Of a stretch of DNA of 64,000 nucleotides, positions 48,563 to 57,119 are shown piece by piece. This stretch comes from Streptomyces thermolilacinus SPC6 (GTDB lineage Bacteria > Actinomycetota > Actinomycetes > Streptomycetales > Streptomycetaceae). Every line of letters begins with the position of its first letter. The stretch's first letter is position 1. The stretch spans positions 682,001-746,000 of the forward strand of contig NZ_ASHX02000001.1 of NCBI RefSeq assembly GCF_000478605.2, written 5' to 3'. Below the pieces are notes generated by a model, which was not told the DNA's origin, ran no database searches, and saw nothing but the letters and a program-made list of their open reading frames with translations. A program made the position numbers and the translations under genes.

Positions 48563-50638
48563 GTGACAGAGCGTCAGACCGCGCCCGCGCCGGAGGGCCC
48601 CCAGCGCCCGGAGCCGCAGGCGCGAAAGGAAAGGGACCGGCCCTGGCTCATGCGGACGTACGCCGGTCACTCGACCGCCGAGGCGTCCAACGAGCTGTAC
48701 CGGCGCAACCTCGCCAAGGGGCAGACCGGTCTCTCGGTCGCGTTCGACCTGCCCACGCAGACGGGCTACGACCCGGACCACGTCCTCGCCCGCGGCGAGG
48801 TCGGCCGGGTCGGCGTGCCGGTCTCCCACCTCGGTGACATGCGGCGGCTGTTCCAGGACATCCCCCTGGAGCAGATGAACACGTCCATGACCATCAACGC
48901 CACCGCCATGTGGCTGCTGGCGCTCTACCAGGTGGTGGCCGAGGAGCAGGGCGCGGACATCTCCAGGCTCCAGGGGACGACGCAGAACGACATCGTGAAG
49001 GAGTACCTGTCGCGCGGGACGCACGTCTTCCCGCCCGGTCCGTCGCTGCGGCTGACCACCGACATGATCACCTACACGGTCAACCACATCCCCAAGTGGA
49101 ACCCGATCAACATCTGCAGCTACCACCTGCAGGAGGCGGGCGCCACACCGGTGCAGGAGATCTCCTACGCCATGTCCACGGCCATCGCGGTCCTCGACGC
49201 GGTGTTCGCCTCCGGGCAGGTCCCCGAGGAGCGCAGGGGCGATGTGGTCGCCCGCATCTCGTTCTTCGTGAACGCGGGCGTCCGCTTCGTCGAGGAGATG
49301 TGCAAGATGCGTGCCTTCGGCCGCATCTGGGACAGGATCACCCGCGAGCGGTACGGCATCGAGAACCCCAAGCAGCGCCGTTTCCGCTACGGCGTGCAGG
49401 TCAACTCGCTGGGACTGACCGAGGCGCAGCCGGAGAACAACGTCCAGCGCATCGTGCTGGAGATGCTCGCCGTGACGCTGTCGAAGGACGCCCGCGCCCG
49501 CGCCGTGCAGCTGCCCGCCTGGAACGAGGCGCTGGGCCTGCCCCGGCCCTGGGACCAGCAGTGGTCGCTGCGCATCCAGCAGGTCCTGGCGCACGAGAGC
49601 GACCTGCTGGAGTACGACGACATCTTCGAGGGCTCGCACGTGATCGAGGCGAAGGTGAGCGCCCTGGTCGAGGAGTGCCTCGCCGAGATCGCCCGGATCG
49701 AGGAGATGGGCGGCGCGATGGCGGCCGTCGAGTCGGGCTACCTCAAGTCGCAGCTCGTCGCCTCGCACGCCGAGCGGCGGGCCCGCATCGAGGCCGGCGA
49801 GGAGAAGATCGTCGGCGTGAACTGCTTCCGGTCCACCGAGCCGAACCCGCTGACCGCGGATCTGGACACGGCGATCCAGACCGTGGACCCGGCGAACGAG
49901 GCACGGGTCGTCGCCGCGCTGCACGAGTGGCGCGACAACCGCGACGAGGCCCGCGCCCAGGACGCCCTCGCCGCCCTCAAGGCGACGGCCGCCGGGGACG
50001 GGAACCTCTTCGCCGCCACCCTGGAGTGCGCCCGTGCGGGGGTCACGACCGGGGAGTGGGCATGGGCGCTGCGCGACGTGTTCGGCGAGTTCCGCGCGCC
50101 GACCGGCGTCTCGTCCGCCCCCGTGGCGGTGGCGGCCGAAGAGGGCACCCCGCTCGCGGCCGTCCGGGAGAAGGCCGCCCGGACGGCCGCCGAGCTGGGC
50201 GTGGGACGGCTGCGGCTGCTGGTCGGCAAGCCCGGCCTGGACGGCCACTCCAACGGTGCCGAGCAGATCGCCGTACGGGCCAGGGACGCCGGGTTCGAGG
50301 TGGTCTACCAGGGCATCCGGCTCACCCCGGAGCAGATCGTGGACGCCGCGCTCGCGGAGGACGTGCACTGCGTGGGTCTTTCCATCCTGTCCGGGTCGCA
50401 CGCCGAGCTGGTGCCGGACGTGCTGGACCGGCTGCGGGAGGGCGGCGCCACCGACATCCCGGTCGTCGTGGGAGGGATCATCCCGAACGCGGACGCCGCC
50501 GAACTGAGGCGTGCGGGTGTGGCCGCCGTCTTCACCCCGAAGGACTTCGGGATCACGGAGATCATCGGCCGTATCGTCGACGAGATCCGCAATGCCAACA
50601 AGCTCGACCCTCTCGAAAGCACGGAGGTCCCCGCATGA
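48563..50638 (+). CDS. ecm: Ethylmalonyl-CoA mutase (B12-dependent)
   Basis: A 691-residue single-chain acyl-CoA mutase (formerly MeaA) that rearranges ethylmalonyl-CoA to methylsuccinyl-CoA. The N-terminal barrel begins RPWLMRTYAGHSTAEASNEL and contains LSVAFDLPTQTGYDPDH. The C-terminal B12 domain (about 555-680) carries GKPGLDGHSNGAEQI, which includes the DxHxxG cobalamin motif. The GTG start is nine bases after the ccr stop. Its stop overlaps the next ATG (ATGA). The length fits ethylmalonyl-CoA mutase better than the two-subunit methylmalonyl-CoA mutase. Confidence 0.95.
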   Translation: MTERQTAPAPEGPQRPEPQARKERDRPWLMRTYAGHSTAEASNELYRRNLAKGQTGLSVAFDLPTQTGYDPDHVLARGEVGRVGVPVSHLGDMRRLFQDIPLEQMNTSMTINATAMWLLALYQVVAEEQGADISRLQGTTQNDIVKEYLSRGTHVFPPGPSLRLTTDMITYTVNHIPKWNPINICSYHLQEAGATPVQEISYAMSTAIAVLDAVFASGQVPEERRGDVVARISFFVNAGVRFVEEMCKMRAFGRIWDRITRERYGIENPKQRRFRYGVQVNSLGLTEAQPENNVQRIVLEMLAVTLSKDARARAVQLPAWNEALGLPRPWDQQWSLRIQQVLAHESDLLEYDDIFEGSHVIEAKVSALVEECLAEIARIEEMGGAMAAVESGYLKSQLVASHAERRARIEAGEEKIVGVNCFRSTEPNPLTADLDTAIQTVDPANEARVVAALHEWRDNRDEARAQDALAALKATAAGDGNLFAATLECARAGVTTGEWAWALRDVFGEFRAPTGVSSAPVAVAAEEGTPLAAVREKAARTAAELGVGRLRLLVGKPGLDGHSNGAEQIAVRARDAGFEVVYQGIRLTPEQIVDAALAEDVHCVGLSILSGSHAELVPDVLDRLREGGATDIPVVVGGIIPNADAAELRRAGVAAVFTPKDFGITEIIGRIVDEIRNANKLDPLESTEVPA

Positions 50639-51615
50639 CCGAGACCACGCCCGCCGGTACCGTGAACCGGCTCCGTCCCCGCCGCTCCTGCCTGGCGGTG
50701 CCGGGCTCGAACCCGCGCTTCCTGGAGAAGGCCCAGGGCCTCCCGGCGGACCAGGTGTTCCTGGACCTGGAGGACGCCTGCGCGCCGCTCGCCAAGCCCG
50801 ACGCGCGGCACACGATCGTGAAGTTCCTCAACGAGGGCGACTGGACGGGCAAGACCCGCGTGGTCCGGGTCAACGACTGGACGACCCACTGGACGTACCG
50901 GGACGTCGTCACGGTCGTCGAGGGCGCGGGCCCGAACCTGGACTGCATCATGCTGCCGAAGGTGCAGGACGCCTCTCAGATCGTCGCCCTGGACCTGCTG
51001 CTGACCCAGATCGAGAAGACGATGGGATTCGAGGTCGGCCGCATCGGCATCGAGGCGCAGATCGAGAACGCCCGGGGCCTGAACAACGTCAACGAGATCG
51101 CCCAGGCGTCGCCCCGCATCGAGACGATCATCTTCGGCCCGGCCGACTTCATGGCGTCGATCAACATGAAGTCGCTGGTCGTGGGCGAGCAGCCGCCCGG
51201 CTACCCGGCGGACGCCTACCACTACATCCTGATGAAGATCCTGATGGCGGCCCGCGCCAACGACCTCCAGGCGATCGACGGCCCGTACCTCCAGATCAAG
51301 AACGTGGACGGTTTCCGCGCGGTCGCCGGACGCGCCGCCGCGCTGGGCTTCGACGGCAAGTGGGTGCTGCACCCCGGCCAGGTCGAGGCGGCCAACGAGG
51401 TGTTCTCCCCGTCGCAGGAGGACTACGACCACGCCGAGCTGATCCTGGACGCGTACGAGTACTACACGTCCGAGGCCGGCGGCAAGAAGGGCTCCGCGAT
51501 GCTCGGCGACGAGATGATCGACGAGGCCAGCCGCAAGATGGCCCTGGTCATCGCCGGCAAGGGCCGGGCCGCGGGCATGCGTCGCACCAGCACGTTCGAG
51601 GCCCCGGAGGCGTAA
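50635..51615 (+). CDS. mcl: L-malyl-CoA/beta-methylmalyl-CoA lyase
   Basis: A 326-residue HpcH/HpaI-type aldolase. RSCLAVPGSNPRFLEKAQGL, VFLDLEDACAPLAKPDAR, the central IGIEAQIENARGLNNVNEIA and FGPADFMASINM mark the citrate lyase beta/malyl-CoA lyase family, with Glu and Asp metal ligands. In the ethylmalonyl-CoA cycle it splits beta-methylmalyl-CoA into glyoxylate and propionyl-CoA. Its ATG overlaps the ecm stop, and the MaoC gene follows after three bases. Confidence 0.93.
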   Translation: MTETTPAGTVNRLRPRRSCLAVPGSNPRFLEKAQGLPADQVFLDLEDACAPLAKPDARHTIVKFLNEGDWTGKTRVVRVNDWTTHWTYRDVVTVVEGAGPNLDCIMLPKVQDASQIVALDLLLTQIEKTMGFEVGRIGIEAQIENARGLNNVNEIAQASPRIETIIFGPADFMASINMKSLVVGEQPPGYPADAYHYILMKILMAARANDLQAIDGPYLQIKNVDGFRAVAGRAAALGFDGKWVLHPGQVEAANEVFSPSQEDYDHAELILDAYEYYTSEAGGKKGSAMLGDEMIDEASRKMALVIAGKGRAAGMRRTSTFEAPEA

Positions 51616-51618
51616 GAG

Positions 51619-52185
51619 ATGCAGTTCGGACGCACCTACGAGGAGTTCGAGGTCGGGGCGGTGTACAAGCACTGGCCCGGGAAGACGGTCACCGAGTACG
51701 ACGACCACCTCTTCTGCCTCCTCACGATGAACCACCACCCGCTCCACATGGACAGCAACTATGCGGAGAAGACGACGGACTTCGGCAAGAACGTCGTCGT
51801 CGGGAACTACATCTACTCGCTGCTGCTGGGCATGTCCGTGCCGGACGTCTCCGGCAAGGCCATCGCCAACCTGGAGATCGAGTCGCTGAAGCACGTGGCG
51901 CCGACCTTCCACGGCGACACGGTCTACGGCGAGACGACGGTCCTGGACAAGTGGCCGTCGAAGTCGAAGGACGACCGCGGGATCGTCCACGTCGAGACCA
52001 AGGGGTACAAGCAGGACGGCACGCTCGTGTGCGTCTTCCGCCGCAAGGTGATGGTCCCCACGGCGACGTACATCAAGGAGCGCGGCGGCGAGCAGCCCGG
52101 CCGCCCGCCCGTCTCCCACCCCCCTCAAGCGACGCCCCCGCGGGGCGGCACCCCTCATCCGGAACCGAAGGCGCAGGAGAAGTAG
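51619..52185 (+). CDS. MaoC-family hydratase, probably mesaconyl-CoA hydratase
   Basis: A 188-residue single hot-dog domain with the MaoC hydratase motif around [20 protein letters not shown] (the Asn/His/Asp catalytic region) and [20 protein letters not shown]. Its position between mcl and the acyl-CoA dehydrogenase points to hydration of mesaconyl-CoA to beta-methylmalyl-CoA. The well-studied alphaproteobacterial enzyme is about twice as long, with two hot-dog halves, so this would be the short form. The last 35 residues are a Pro-rich tail. The specific activity is inferred from context. Confidence 0.85.
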   Translation: MQFGRTYEEFEVGAVYKHWPGKTVTEYDDHLFCLLTMNHHPLHMDSNYAEKTTDFGKNVVVGNYIYSLLLGMSVPDVSGKAIANLEIESLKHVAPTFHGDTVYGETTVLDKWPSKSKDDRGIVHVETKGYKQDGTLVCVFRRKVMVPTATYIKERGGEQPGRPPVSHPPQATPPRGGTPHPEPKAQEK

Positions 52186-52187
52186 TC

Positions 52188-53393
52188 ATGGCCCGACTCG
52201 CGCAGACCCACGGTCTGACCGACGTCCAGCAGGAGATCCTGTCCACGGTCCGGGACTTCGTCGACAAGGAGATCATCCCGGTCGCGACGGAGCTGGAGCA
52301 CCGCGACGAGTACCCCCAGGACATCGTGGACGGGCTCAAGGAGCTGGGTGTCTTCGGGCTGATGATCCCGGAGGAGTACGGCGGTCTGGGCGAGTCGCTC
52401 CTGACGTACGCGCTGTGCGTGGAGGAGATCGCCCGTGGCTGGATGTCCGTCTCGGGCATCATCAACACCCACTTCATCGTCGCGTACATGCTCAAGCAGC
52501 ACGGCACGCGGGAGCAGAAGGACACGTTCCTGCCGCGGATGGCGGCGGGCGAGGTGCGCGGCGCGTTCTCGATGTCCGAGCCGGCCCTCGGCTCGGATGT
52601 GTCGGCGATCACGTCGAAGGCGGTGAAGGACGGCGACGAGTACGTCCTGAACGGCCAGAAGATGTGGCTGACGAACGGCGGTACGTCCACGCTGGTGGCC
52701 GTTCTGGTCCGGAGTGACGAAGGACACCCCGAGGGCACGGCCCCGCACAAGTCGATGACGACCTTCCTGGTGGAGAAGGAGCCGGGCTTCGGCGAGGTCC
52801 GGCCGGGCCTCACCATCCCCGGCAAGATCGACAAGATGGGCTACAAGGGGGTGGACACCACCGAGCTGATCATGGACGGCCTGCGCATTCCGGCCAATCG
52901 CGTGCTCGGCGGCACCACCGGCCGCGGCTTCTACCAGATGATGGACGGCGTCGAGGTCGGCCGGGTGAACGTCGCGGCCCGTGGCTGCGGCGTCGCTCAG
53001 CGTGCCTTCGAACTGGGTGTCCAGTACGCACAGCAGCGGCAGACGTTCGGCAAGCCGATCGCCCAGCACCAGGCCATTCAGTTCAAGCTGGCCGAAATGG
53101 CTACCAAGGTCGAGGCCGCTCATGCCATGATGGTCAACGCAGCTCGCAAAAAGGACTCTGGGGAACGAAACGACCTCGAAGCAGGCATGGCCAAGTATCT
53201 GGCCTCCGAGTACTGCAAGGAGGTCGTGGAGGACGCCTTCCGCATCCACGGGGGCTACGGGTTCTCCAAGGAGTACGAGATCGAGCGCCTCTACAGGGAG
53301 GCCCCGATGTTGCTCATCGGTGAAGGCACCGCCGAGATCCAGAAAATGATCATCGGGCGTCGCCTGCTCGAGGAGTACCGATTCCAGGGCTGA
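52188..53393 (+). CDS. Acyl-CoA dehydrogenase, probably (2S)-methylsuccinyl-CoA dehydrogenase
   Basis: A 401-residue FAD enzyme of the acyl-CoA dehydrogenase fold. LMIPEEYGGLGESLLTYALC, GAFSMSEPALGSDVSAITSK, YVLNGQKMWLTNGG and the C-terminal LIGEGTAEIQKMIIGRRLLE, with the usual catalytic Glu in GEGT, are present. Its place as last gene of the operon supports oxidation of methylsuccinyl-CoA to mesaconyl-CoA; specificity cannot be proven from sequence. The known alphaproteobacterial enzyme has an extra N-terminal domain that is missing here. It begins two bases after the MaoC stop. Confidence 0.88.
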   Translation: MARLAQTHGLTDVQQEILSTVRDFVDKEIIPVATELEHRDEYPQDIVDGLKELGVFGLMIPEEYGGLGESLLTYALCVEEIARGWMSVSGIINTHFIVAYMLKQHGTREQKDTFLPRMAAGEVRGAFSMSEPALGSDVSAITSKAVKDGDEYVLNGQKMWLTNGGTSTLVAVLVRSDEGHPEGTAPHKSMTTFLVEKEPGFGEVRPGLTIPGKIDKMGYKGVDTTELIMDGLRIPANRVLGGTTGRGFYQMMDGVEVGRVNVAARGCGVAQRAFELGVQYAQQRQTFGKPIAQHQAIQFKLAEMATKVEAAHAMMVNAARKKDSGERNDLEAGMAKYLASEYCKEVVEDAFRIHGGYGFSKEYEIERLYREAPMLLIGEGTAEIQKMIIGRRLLEEYRFQG

Positions 53394-53412
53394 TTGTCGG
53401 TTTTGGGGGGTA

Positions 53413-53456
53413 AAGGCCGCGAAGAAGATCACATCCAGTCATCTTCTTCCGGCCTT
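53413..53456 (+). terminator. Hairpin terminator after the ethylmalonyl-CoA operon
   Basis: AAGGCCG plus GAAGAAGAT (53413-53429, one bulged C) pair with ATCTTCTTCCGGCCTT (53441-53456) around an 11-base loop, giving a 16-base stem 19 bases after the last stop. Confidence 0.8.
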
Positions 53457-53472
53457 CGACTCGGCTTCTGGC

Positions 53473-53503
53473 TTGCCCAGTTGCGGCCCGCAACCGATAG
53501 CAT
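53473..53503 (+). promoter_or_regulatory. Candidate promoter and palindrome before psd
   Basis: A -10-like TAGCAT (53498-53503) follows the perfect 15-base palindrome GTTGCGGCCCGCAAC (53480-53494). A TTGCCC at 53473-53478 could be the -35 with a long 19-base spacer, so the promoter is weakly supported; the palindrome is certain. Confidence 0.45.
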
Positions 53504-53563
53504 CGCCGAAAAGCCGCCGTCCCCCGTTCCCGAGCGCGGCATCATCCGCTACGAAGGTCATCC

Positions 53564-54211
53564 ATGCCCCACAGCCAAACCTCTGCACCTCGCGGCCGCG
53601 TCCGCCTCGCGCGCGGAGCATCGCCGTGGCTTCTGCCGACCGTCGCCACCGCAGCAGTAAGCCTCGTCCGCGCCCGCCGCTCCCGGCGTGCCGCGGCGAT
53701 CGCCGTCCCGACGACCGCGCTCGCGGCCGGCATGCTGTGGTTCTTCCGCGACCCCGAGCGCGAGATCGCGCAGGGCAGGGTCATCTCTCCCGCCGACGGG
53801 GTGGTGCAGAGCATCATGCCGTGGAAGGACGGGCGCACCCGGGTCGCCATCTTCATGAGCCCGCTGAACGTCCACGTCAACCGCGCCCCGATGGCGGGCA
53901 CGGTGACGTCCGTGGAGCACATCCCGGGCGGCTTCGTGCCGGCGTTCAACAAGGAGAGCGAGAACAACGAGCGCGTCGTCTGGCACTTCGACACGGAGCT
54001 CGGCGACATCGAGATGGTGCAGATCGCCGGCGCGGTGGCCCGGCGCATCGTGCCGTACCTGGCGCAGGGCGCCAAGGTCGAGCAGGGCGACCGGATCGGT
54101 CTGATCCGCTTCGGCTCGCGGGTCGACATCTACCTCCCGGAAGGTGTGGACGTCGCCGTCGAGGTCGGACAGACCACGACCGCGGGGGTGACTCGCATTG
54201 ACCGTGATTGA
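53564..54211 (+). CDS. psd: Phosphatidylserine decarboxylase
   Basis: A 215-residue type II phosphatidylserine decarboxylase precursor that makes phosphatidylethanolamine at the membrane. A basic N-terminus is followed by a membrane helix (about 45-61). FFRDPEREIAQGRVISPADG, FMSPLNVHVNRAPMAGTV and the self-cleavage site RFGSRVDIYLP, where Ser becomes the pyruvoyl group, are all present. The ATG has GAAGGTC six bases upstream. The next gene, pssA, supplies its substrate and overlaps it. Confidence 0.93.
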   Translation: MPHSQTSAPRGRVRLARGASPWLLPTVATAAVSLVRARRSRRAAAIAVPTTALAAGMLWFFRDPEREIAQGRVISPADGVVQSIMPWKDGRTRVAIFMSPLNVHVNRAPMAGTVTSVEHIPGGFVPAFNKESENNERVVWHFDTELGDIEMVQIAGAVARRIVPYLAQGAKVEQGDRIGLIRFGSRVDIYLPEGVDVAVEVGQTTTAGVTRIDRD

Positions 54212-55073
54212 CCCTGAGCGACCGGCGGGCTGGGTCGCCGACGGCGAGGCGGACGAGGCCGCCGCGGAGGAGCAGGAGGAGATGCCCCTGTCCCTCCGTC
54301 TGTCGATAGCGGACACGCTCACCCTCGGCAACGCCACGTGCGGCTTCATGGCGGTGTACTTCACCACCACCGGCATCCTCATCCCGCACCTCACGGGCAG
54401 CGAGGAGACCGGCATGGCCCGGCACTCCGCCGCGACCGCCGTGATCCTGATGCTCTGCGCGGCGATCTTCGACCTGTTCGACGGGCTCGTGGCGCGCAAG
54501 CTCCGCTCGTCCCCGATGGGCGCCGAGCTGGACAACCTGTCGGACCTGATCAGCTTCGGTCTGGCCCCGGCGTACTTCGTCCTCGTGTACGGGATGGTGG
54601 ACAGCGACGCCCACCAGCGGGTGTCCGCGGTGGCCGCGATCGTGGTGCTGCTCGCCGTCGTGATGCGGCTGGCGAGATTCTCGGTCGTGACGATGAAGGA
54701 CGGCATGTTCCAGGGCATGCCGAGCCCGTTCGGCGCGCTGACGGTCGTGTCGATCGTGCTGCTGGGCCTGCCGTTCATCCCGACGCTGCTGGCGATCCTC
54801 GGCACGGCGTGGCTGATGGTGAGCCGGGTCGAGTACCCGAAGCCGCGGGGTGCCCTCGCGGTGGCGATGCTCAGCTGGATCGTGGGCGCGATGGGCATGC
54901 TGGCGGCGTGGGCGTTCGACGCGCCCGGCGGTCAGCTGCTGCTCCAGACGGGCTGCGCGCTCCAGGTGGTGCTGGGCGCGGTGATCCCGCTCTTCGCCAC
55001 GGCCCGGCGGGTGAACACCTTCCGCGACAACCGGCGCGAGAGCCGGGAGGCGCGGGCGGCGCAGCTGCCGTAG
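54198..55073 (+). CDS. pssA: CDP-diacylglycerol-serine O-phosphatidyltransferase
   Basis: A 291-residue membrane enzyme that makes phosphatidylserine. About 30 acidic N-terminal residues precede roughly eight hydrophobic helices. The CDP-alcohol phosphotransferase motif is complete: DGLVARKLRSSPMGAELDNL continuing to SD (D-G-x2-A-R-x8-G-x3-D-x3-D). I use the TTG at 54198, seven bases after GGGGGTG; a GTG at 54204 is the alternative. It overlaps psd by 14 bases, so substrate supply and decarboxylation are coupled. A strong terminator follows. Confidence 0.92.
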   Translation: MTVIDPERPAGWVADGEADEAAAEEQEEMPLSLRLSIADTLTLGNATCGFMAVYFTTTGILIPHLTGSEETGMARHSAATAVILMLCAAIFDLFDGLVARKLRSSPMGAELDNLSDLISFGLAPAYFVLVYGMVDSDAHQRVSAVAAIVVLLAVVMRLARFSVVTMKDGMFQGMPSPFGALTVVSIVLLGLPFIPTLLAILGTAWLMVSRVEYPKPRGALAVAMLSWIVGAMGMLAAWAFDAPGGQLLLQTGCALQVVLGAVIPLFATARRVNTFRDNRRESREARAAQLP

Positions 55074-55083
55074 GCGGATGACA

Positions 55084-55126
55084 CGGCGAGGGGCCCGGGT
55101 GCGAAACGCACCCGGGCCCCTCGCCG
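55084..55126. terminator. Strong 20-base hairpin terminator
   Basis: A perfect 20-base stem (55084-55103 with 55107-55126) closes an AAA loop eleven bases after the pssA stop. It also lies 57 bases beyond the stop of the convergent GNAT gene, so it can serve both. Confidence 0.9.
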
Positions 55127-55182
55127 TATCCGGGGCCCACGCTCCCGGGCCCCCCTCGTACGCGGTCGGCTCGGCCCGCGCG

Positions 55183-55716
55183 TCAGCCGAGGGCCTTGTA
55201 GTAGTACGTGGTGGGGCGGGGCTCCCCCGCCGGGTCGGCGGCGTACCCGGGGATCGTCCCGGCCCTGGTCCACCCGGCGGAGCGGTAGAGGCCCTCGGCG
55301 GGGCTGCCGGTCTCCGTGTCGAGGACCAGCAGGGTCAGCCCGGCGGCTGCCGCGCCCGCCTCGGCGGCGGCCAGCAGCCTCCGCCCGAGCCCGCGGCCCC
55401 GTGCGGCGGAGTGGACCAGGAGCTTGGCGATGTCGCCGCGGTGCCGCTGGTTCGGCGCGGTGGCCCGTACGAGCGTCACGACGCCCAGGAGGGCGCTGCG
55501 GGCCCCGTACGCCGCCCAGACGGTCCGTACGCCCCGCTCGGCCTCCTCGGCGGCCCCGCGCCACCAGTCGGCGGCGTCGCCGGCGCCCAGCGGCGCCAGG
55601 AAGCCGACGGACGCGCCGCCGTCCACGGCGTCCCGGAGCAGCGCCCCGAGCCCGGGCGCCGAGGCGCGGACGCGCGCGCCGTCGAGGGTCTCGATGCTGA
55701 GGGTGTCCATGTTCAT
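55183..55716 (-). CDS. GNAT N-acetyltransferase
   Basis: A 177-residue acetyltransferase. The GNAT core runs from VRTVWAAYGARSALLGVVTL through the acetyl-CoA loop LVHSAARGRGLGRRLLAAAE to LTLLVLDTETGSPAEGLYRS and a C-terminal TYYYKAL strand. The acceptor is unknown. Two ATG codons (55716 and 55710) compete as starts. It is convergent with pssA and downstream, in the same direction, of glycerate kinase with a 136-base gap. Confidence 0.85.
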   Translation of the reverse strand: MNMDTLSIETLDGARVRASAPGLGALLRDAVDGGASVGFLAPLGAGDAADWWRGAAEEAERGVRTVWAAYGARSALLGVVTLVRATAPNQRHRGDIAKLLVHSAARGRGLGRRLLAAAEAGAAAAGLTLLVLDTETGSPAEGLYRSAGWTRAGTIPGYAADPAGEPRPTTYYYKALG

Positions 55717-55852
55717 GGACGCATCGTCGCAGCGGTGTGTTGCGCCCCTGTGACGGAGGTGTCGCGACCGGGCGGGCAGGAAGGTGAGAAAGCGAAGCCG
55801 GGCGGCGGGGCGCCGGGCGGTACGGCCGCCCCCGCCCGTCCGGCGTCGGCTC

Positions 55853-57007
55853 CTACAGCAGGAAGTCGCGGGCGATGTTCGCCGCCGTGCGCTCCAGGAG
55901 GGGGCCCGCCTCCGCGATGCACTTGGCCGGGTCCGGCTCCAGGTCCGTCAGGGGGTACGCGCGGCGGATGCCCGCGCGGCCCAGGGCCTCCGGCGGCAGC
56001 GCCAGGCGGCCGCACACCGCGACGACCTCCACGCCCGCCGCGCGGGCCGCCGCCGCAACACCCGCCGGGGCCTTGCCGTGCAGGGTCTGCCGGTCCAGCG
56101 AGCCCTCGCCGGTGATCACCAGCGTGGCCCGGCCGAGGGCCTCGGTGAAGCCCAGGATGTCCAGCATCAGCTCGATGCCGGGCCGGAAGCCCGCCCCGAG
56201 ACCGACCAGCGCGCCGTACCCGATGCCGCCCGCCCCGCCCGCGCCCGGGGACAGCGCGGCCTCGGCGGCGCGCGGGCCGACGGCCTTCTCCAGCACCTCC
56301 ACGTACCGCGTGAGCGCCGCGTCGAGGACCTCCACGTCCTCGGGCGTGGCGCCCTTCTGCGGGCCGAACACCGCCGGGGCGCCCTTCGGGCCCGTCAGCG
56401 GGTTGTCCACGTCGCTCGCCAGCACCAGCTCCACGTCCGCGAACCGCGGGTCGAGGCCCGACAGGTCGGCCGTCGCCAGGTCGCGCAGCCCGCCGCCGCC
56501 CGGCCCCACGGGCTGGCCGTCCGCGTCGAGGAACCGCGCGCCGAGCGCCGCGAGCATCCCGGCGCCGCCGTCCGTGGTGGCGCTGCCGCCGACGCCGAAC
56601 ACGAGGGTGCGGGCGCCCGCGTCGAGCGCGGCGCGCAGCAGCTCCCCGGAGCCGTACGTGGTGGCCGTGAGCGGCGCGAACACGCCGTCGGGCAGCAGCT
56701 GGAGGCCGGACGCCTCCGCCATCTCCACGACCGCTGTAGCGTCGCGCAGGGCGAACGCCGCCGTGACGGGCTCGCCGAGGGGGCCGGTCACCCGGACCTC
56801 GCGGCGTTCGAACCCGGCCGCGACCGCCGCCGCGACCGTGCCGTCGCCGCCGTCCGCGACCGGCAGGGCCTCCACCCCGACACCGGGGACGACGTGCCGG
56901 AGCCCCGCCGTGACCCGCTCCGCGACCTGTACGGCCGTGAGGGACCCCTTGAACTTGTCGGCCGCGACGAGCACGCGCGCGGCCTCAGTAACTGCTCCGT
57001 CCGTCAC
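55853..57007 (-). CDS. Glycerate kinase
   Basis: A 384-residue type II glycerate kinase. The N-terminus VLVAADKFKGSLTAVQVAER is the family signature. VADGGDGTVAAAV, FGVGGSATTDGGAGMLAALG and ITGEGSLDRQTLHGKAPAGV line the nucleotide and glycerate sites. It phosphorylates glycerate made from glyoxylate via tartronate semialdehyde. Mcl of the nearby operon makes glyoxylate, so it may drain that product, although the pathway genes between them are not in this window. The GTG start at 57007 lies close to AAGGGATGCAAG. Confidence 0.93.
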   Translation of the reverse strand: MTDGAVTEAARVLVAADKFKGSLTAVQVAERVTAGLRHVVPGVGVEALPVADGGDGTVAAAVAAGFERREVRVTGPLGEPVTAAFALRDATAVVEMAEASGLQLLPDGVFAPLTATTYGSGELLRAALDAGARTLVFGVGGSATTDGGAGMLAALGARFLDADGQPVGPGGGGLRDLATADLSGLDPRFADVELVLASDVDNPLTGPKGAPAVFGPQKGATPEDVEVLDAALTRYVEVLEKAVGPRAAEAALSPGAGGAGGIGYGALVGLGAGFRPGIELMLDILGFTEALGRATLVITGEGSLDRQTLHGKAPAGVAAAARAAGVEVVAVCGRLALPPEALGRAGIRRAYPLTDLEPDPAKCIAEAGPLLERTAANIARDFLL

Positions 57008-57119
57008 CCTTGCATCCCTTGCTATCGAACAGGCAGTCGCGCCAGGGCGACCCTATCCGGAGCGCCGGACGGCGTGCCACCCCTCCAGGACCCGCATCCC
57101 CGGACCATAGTGTGGCGTC

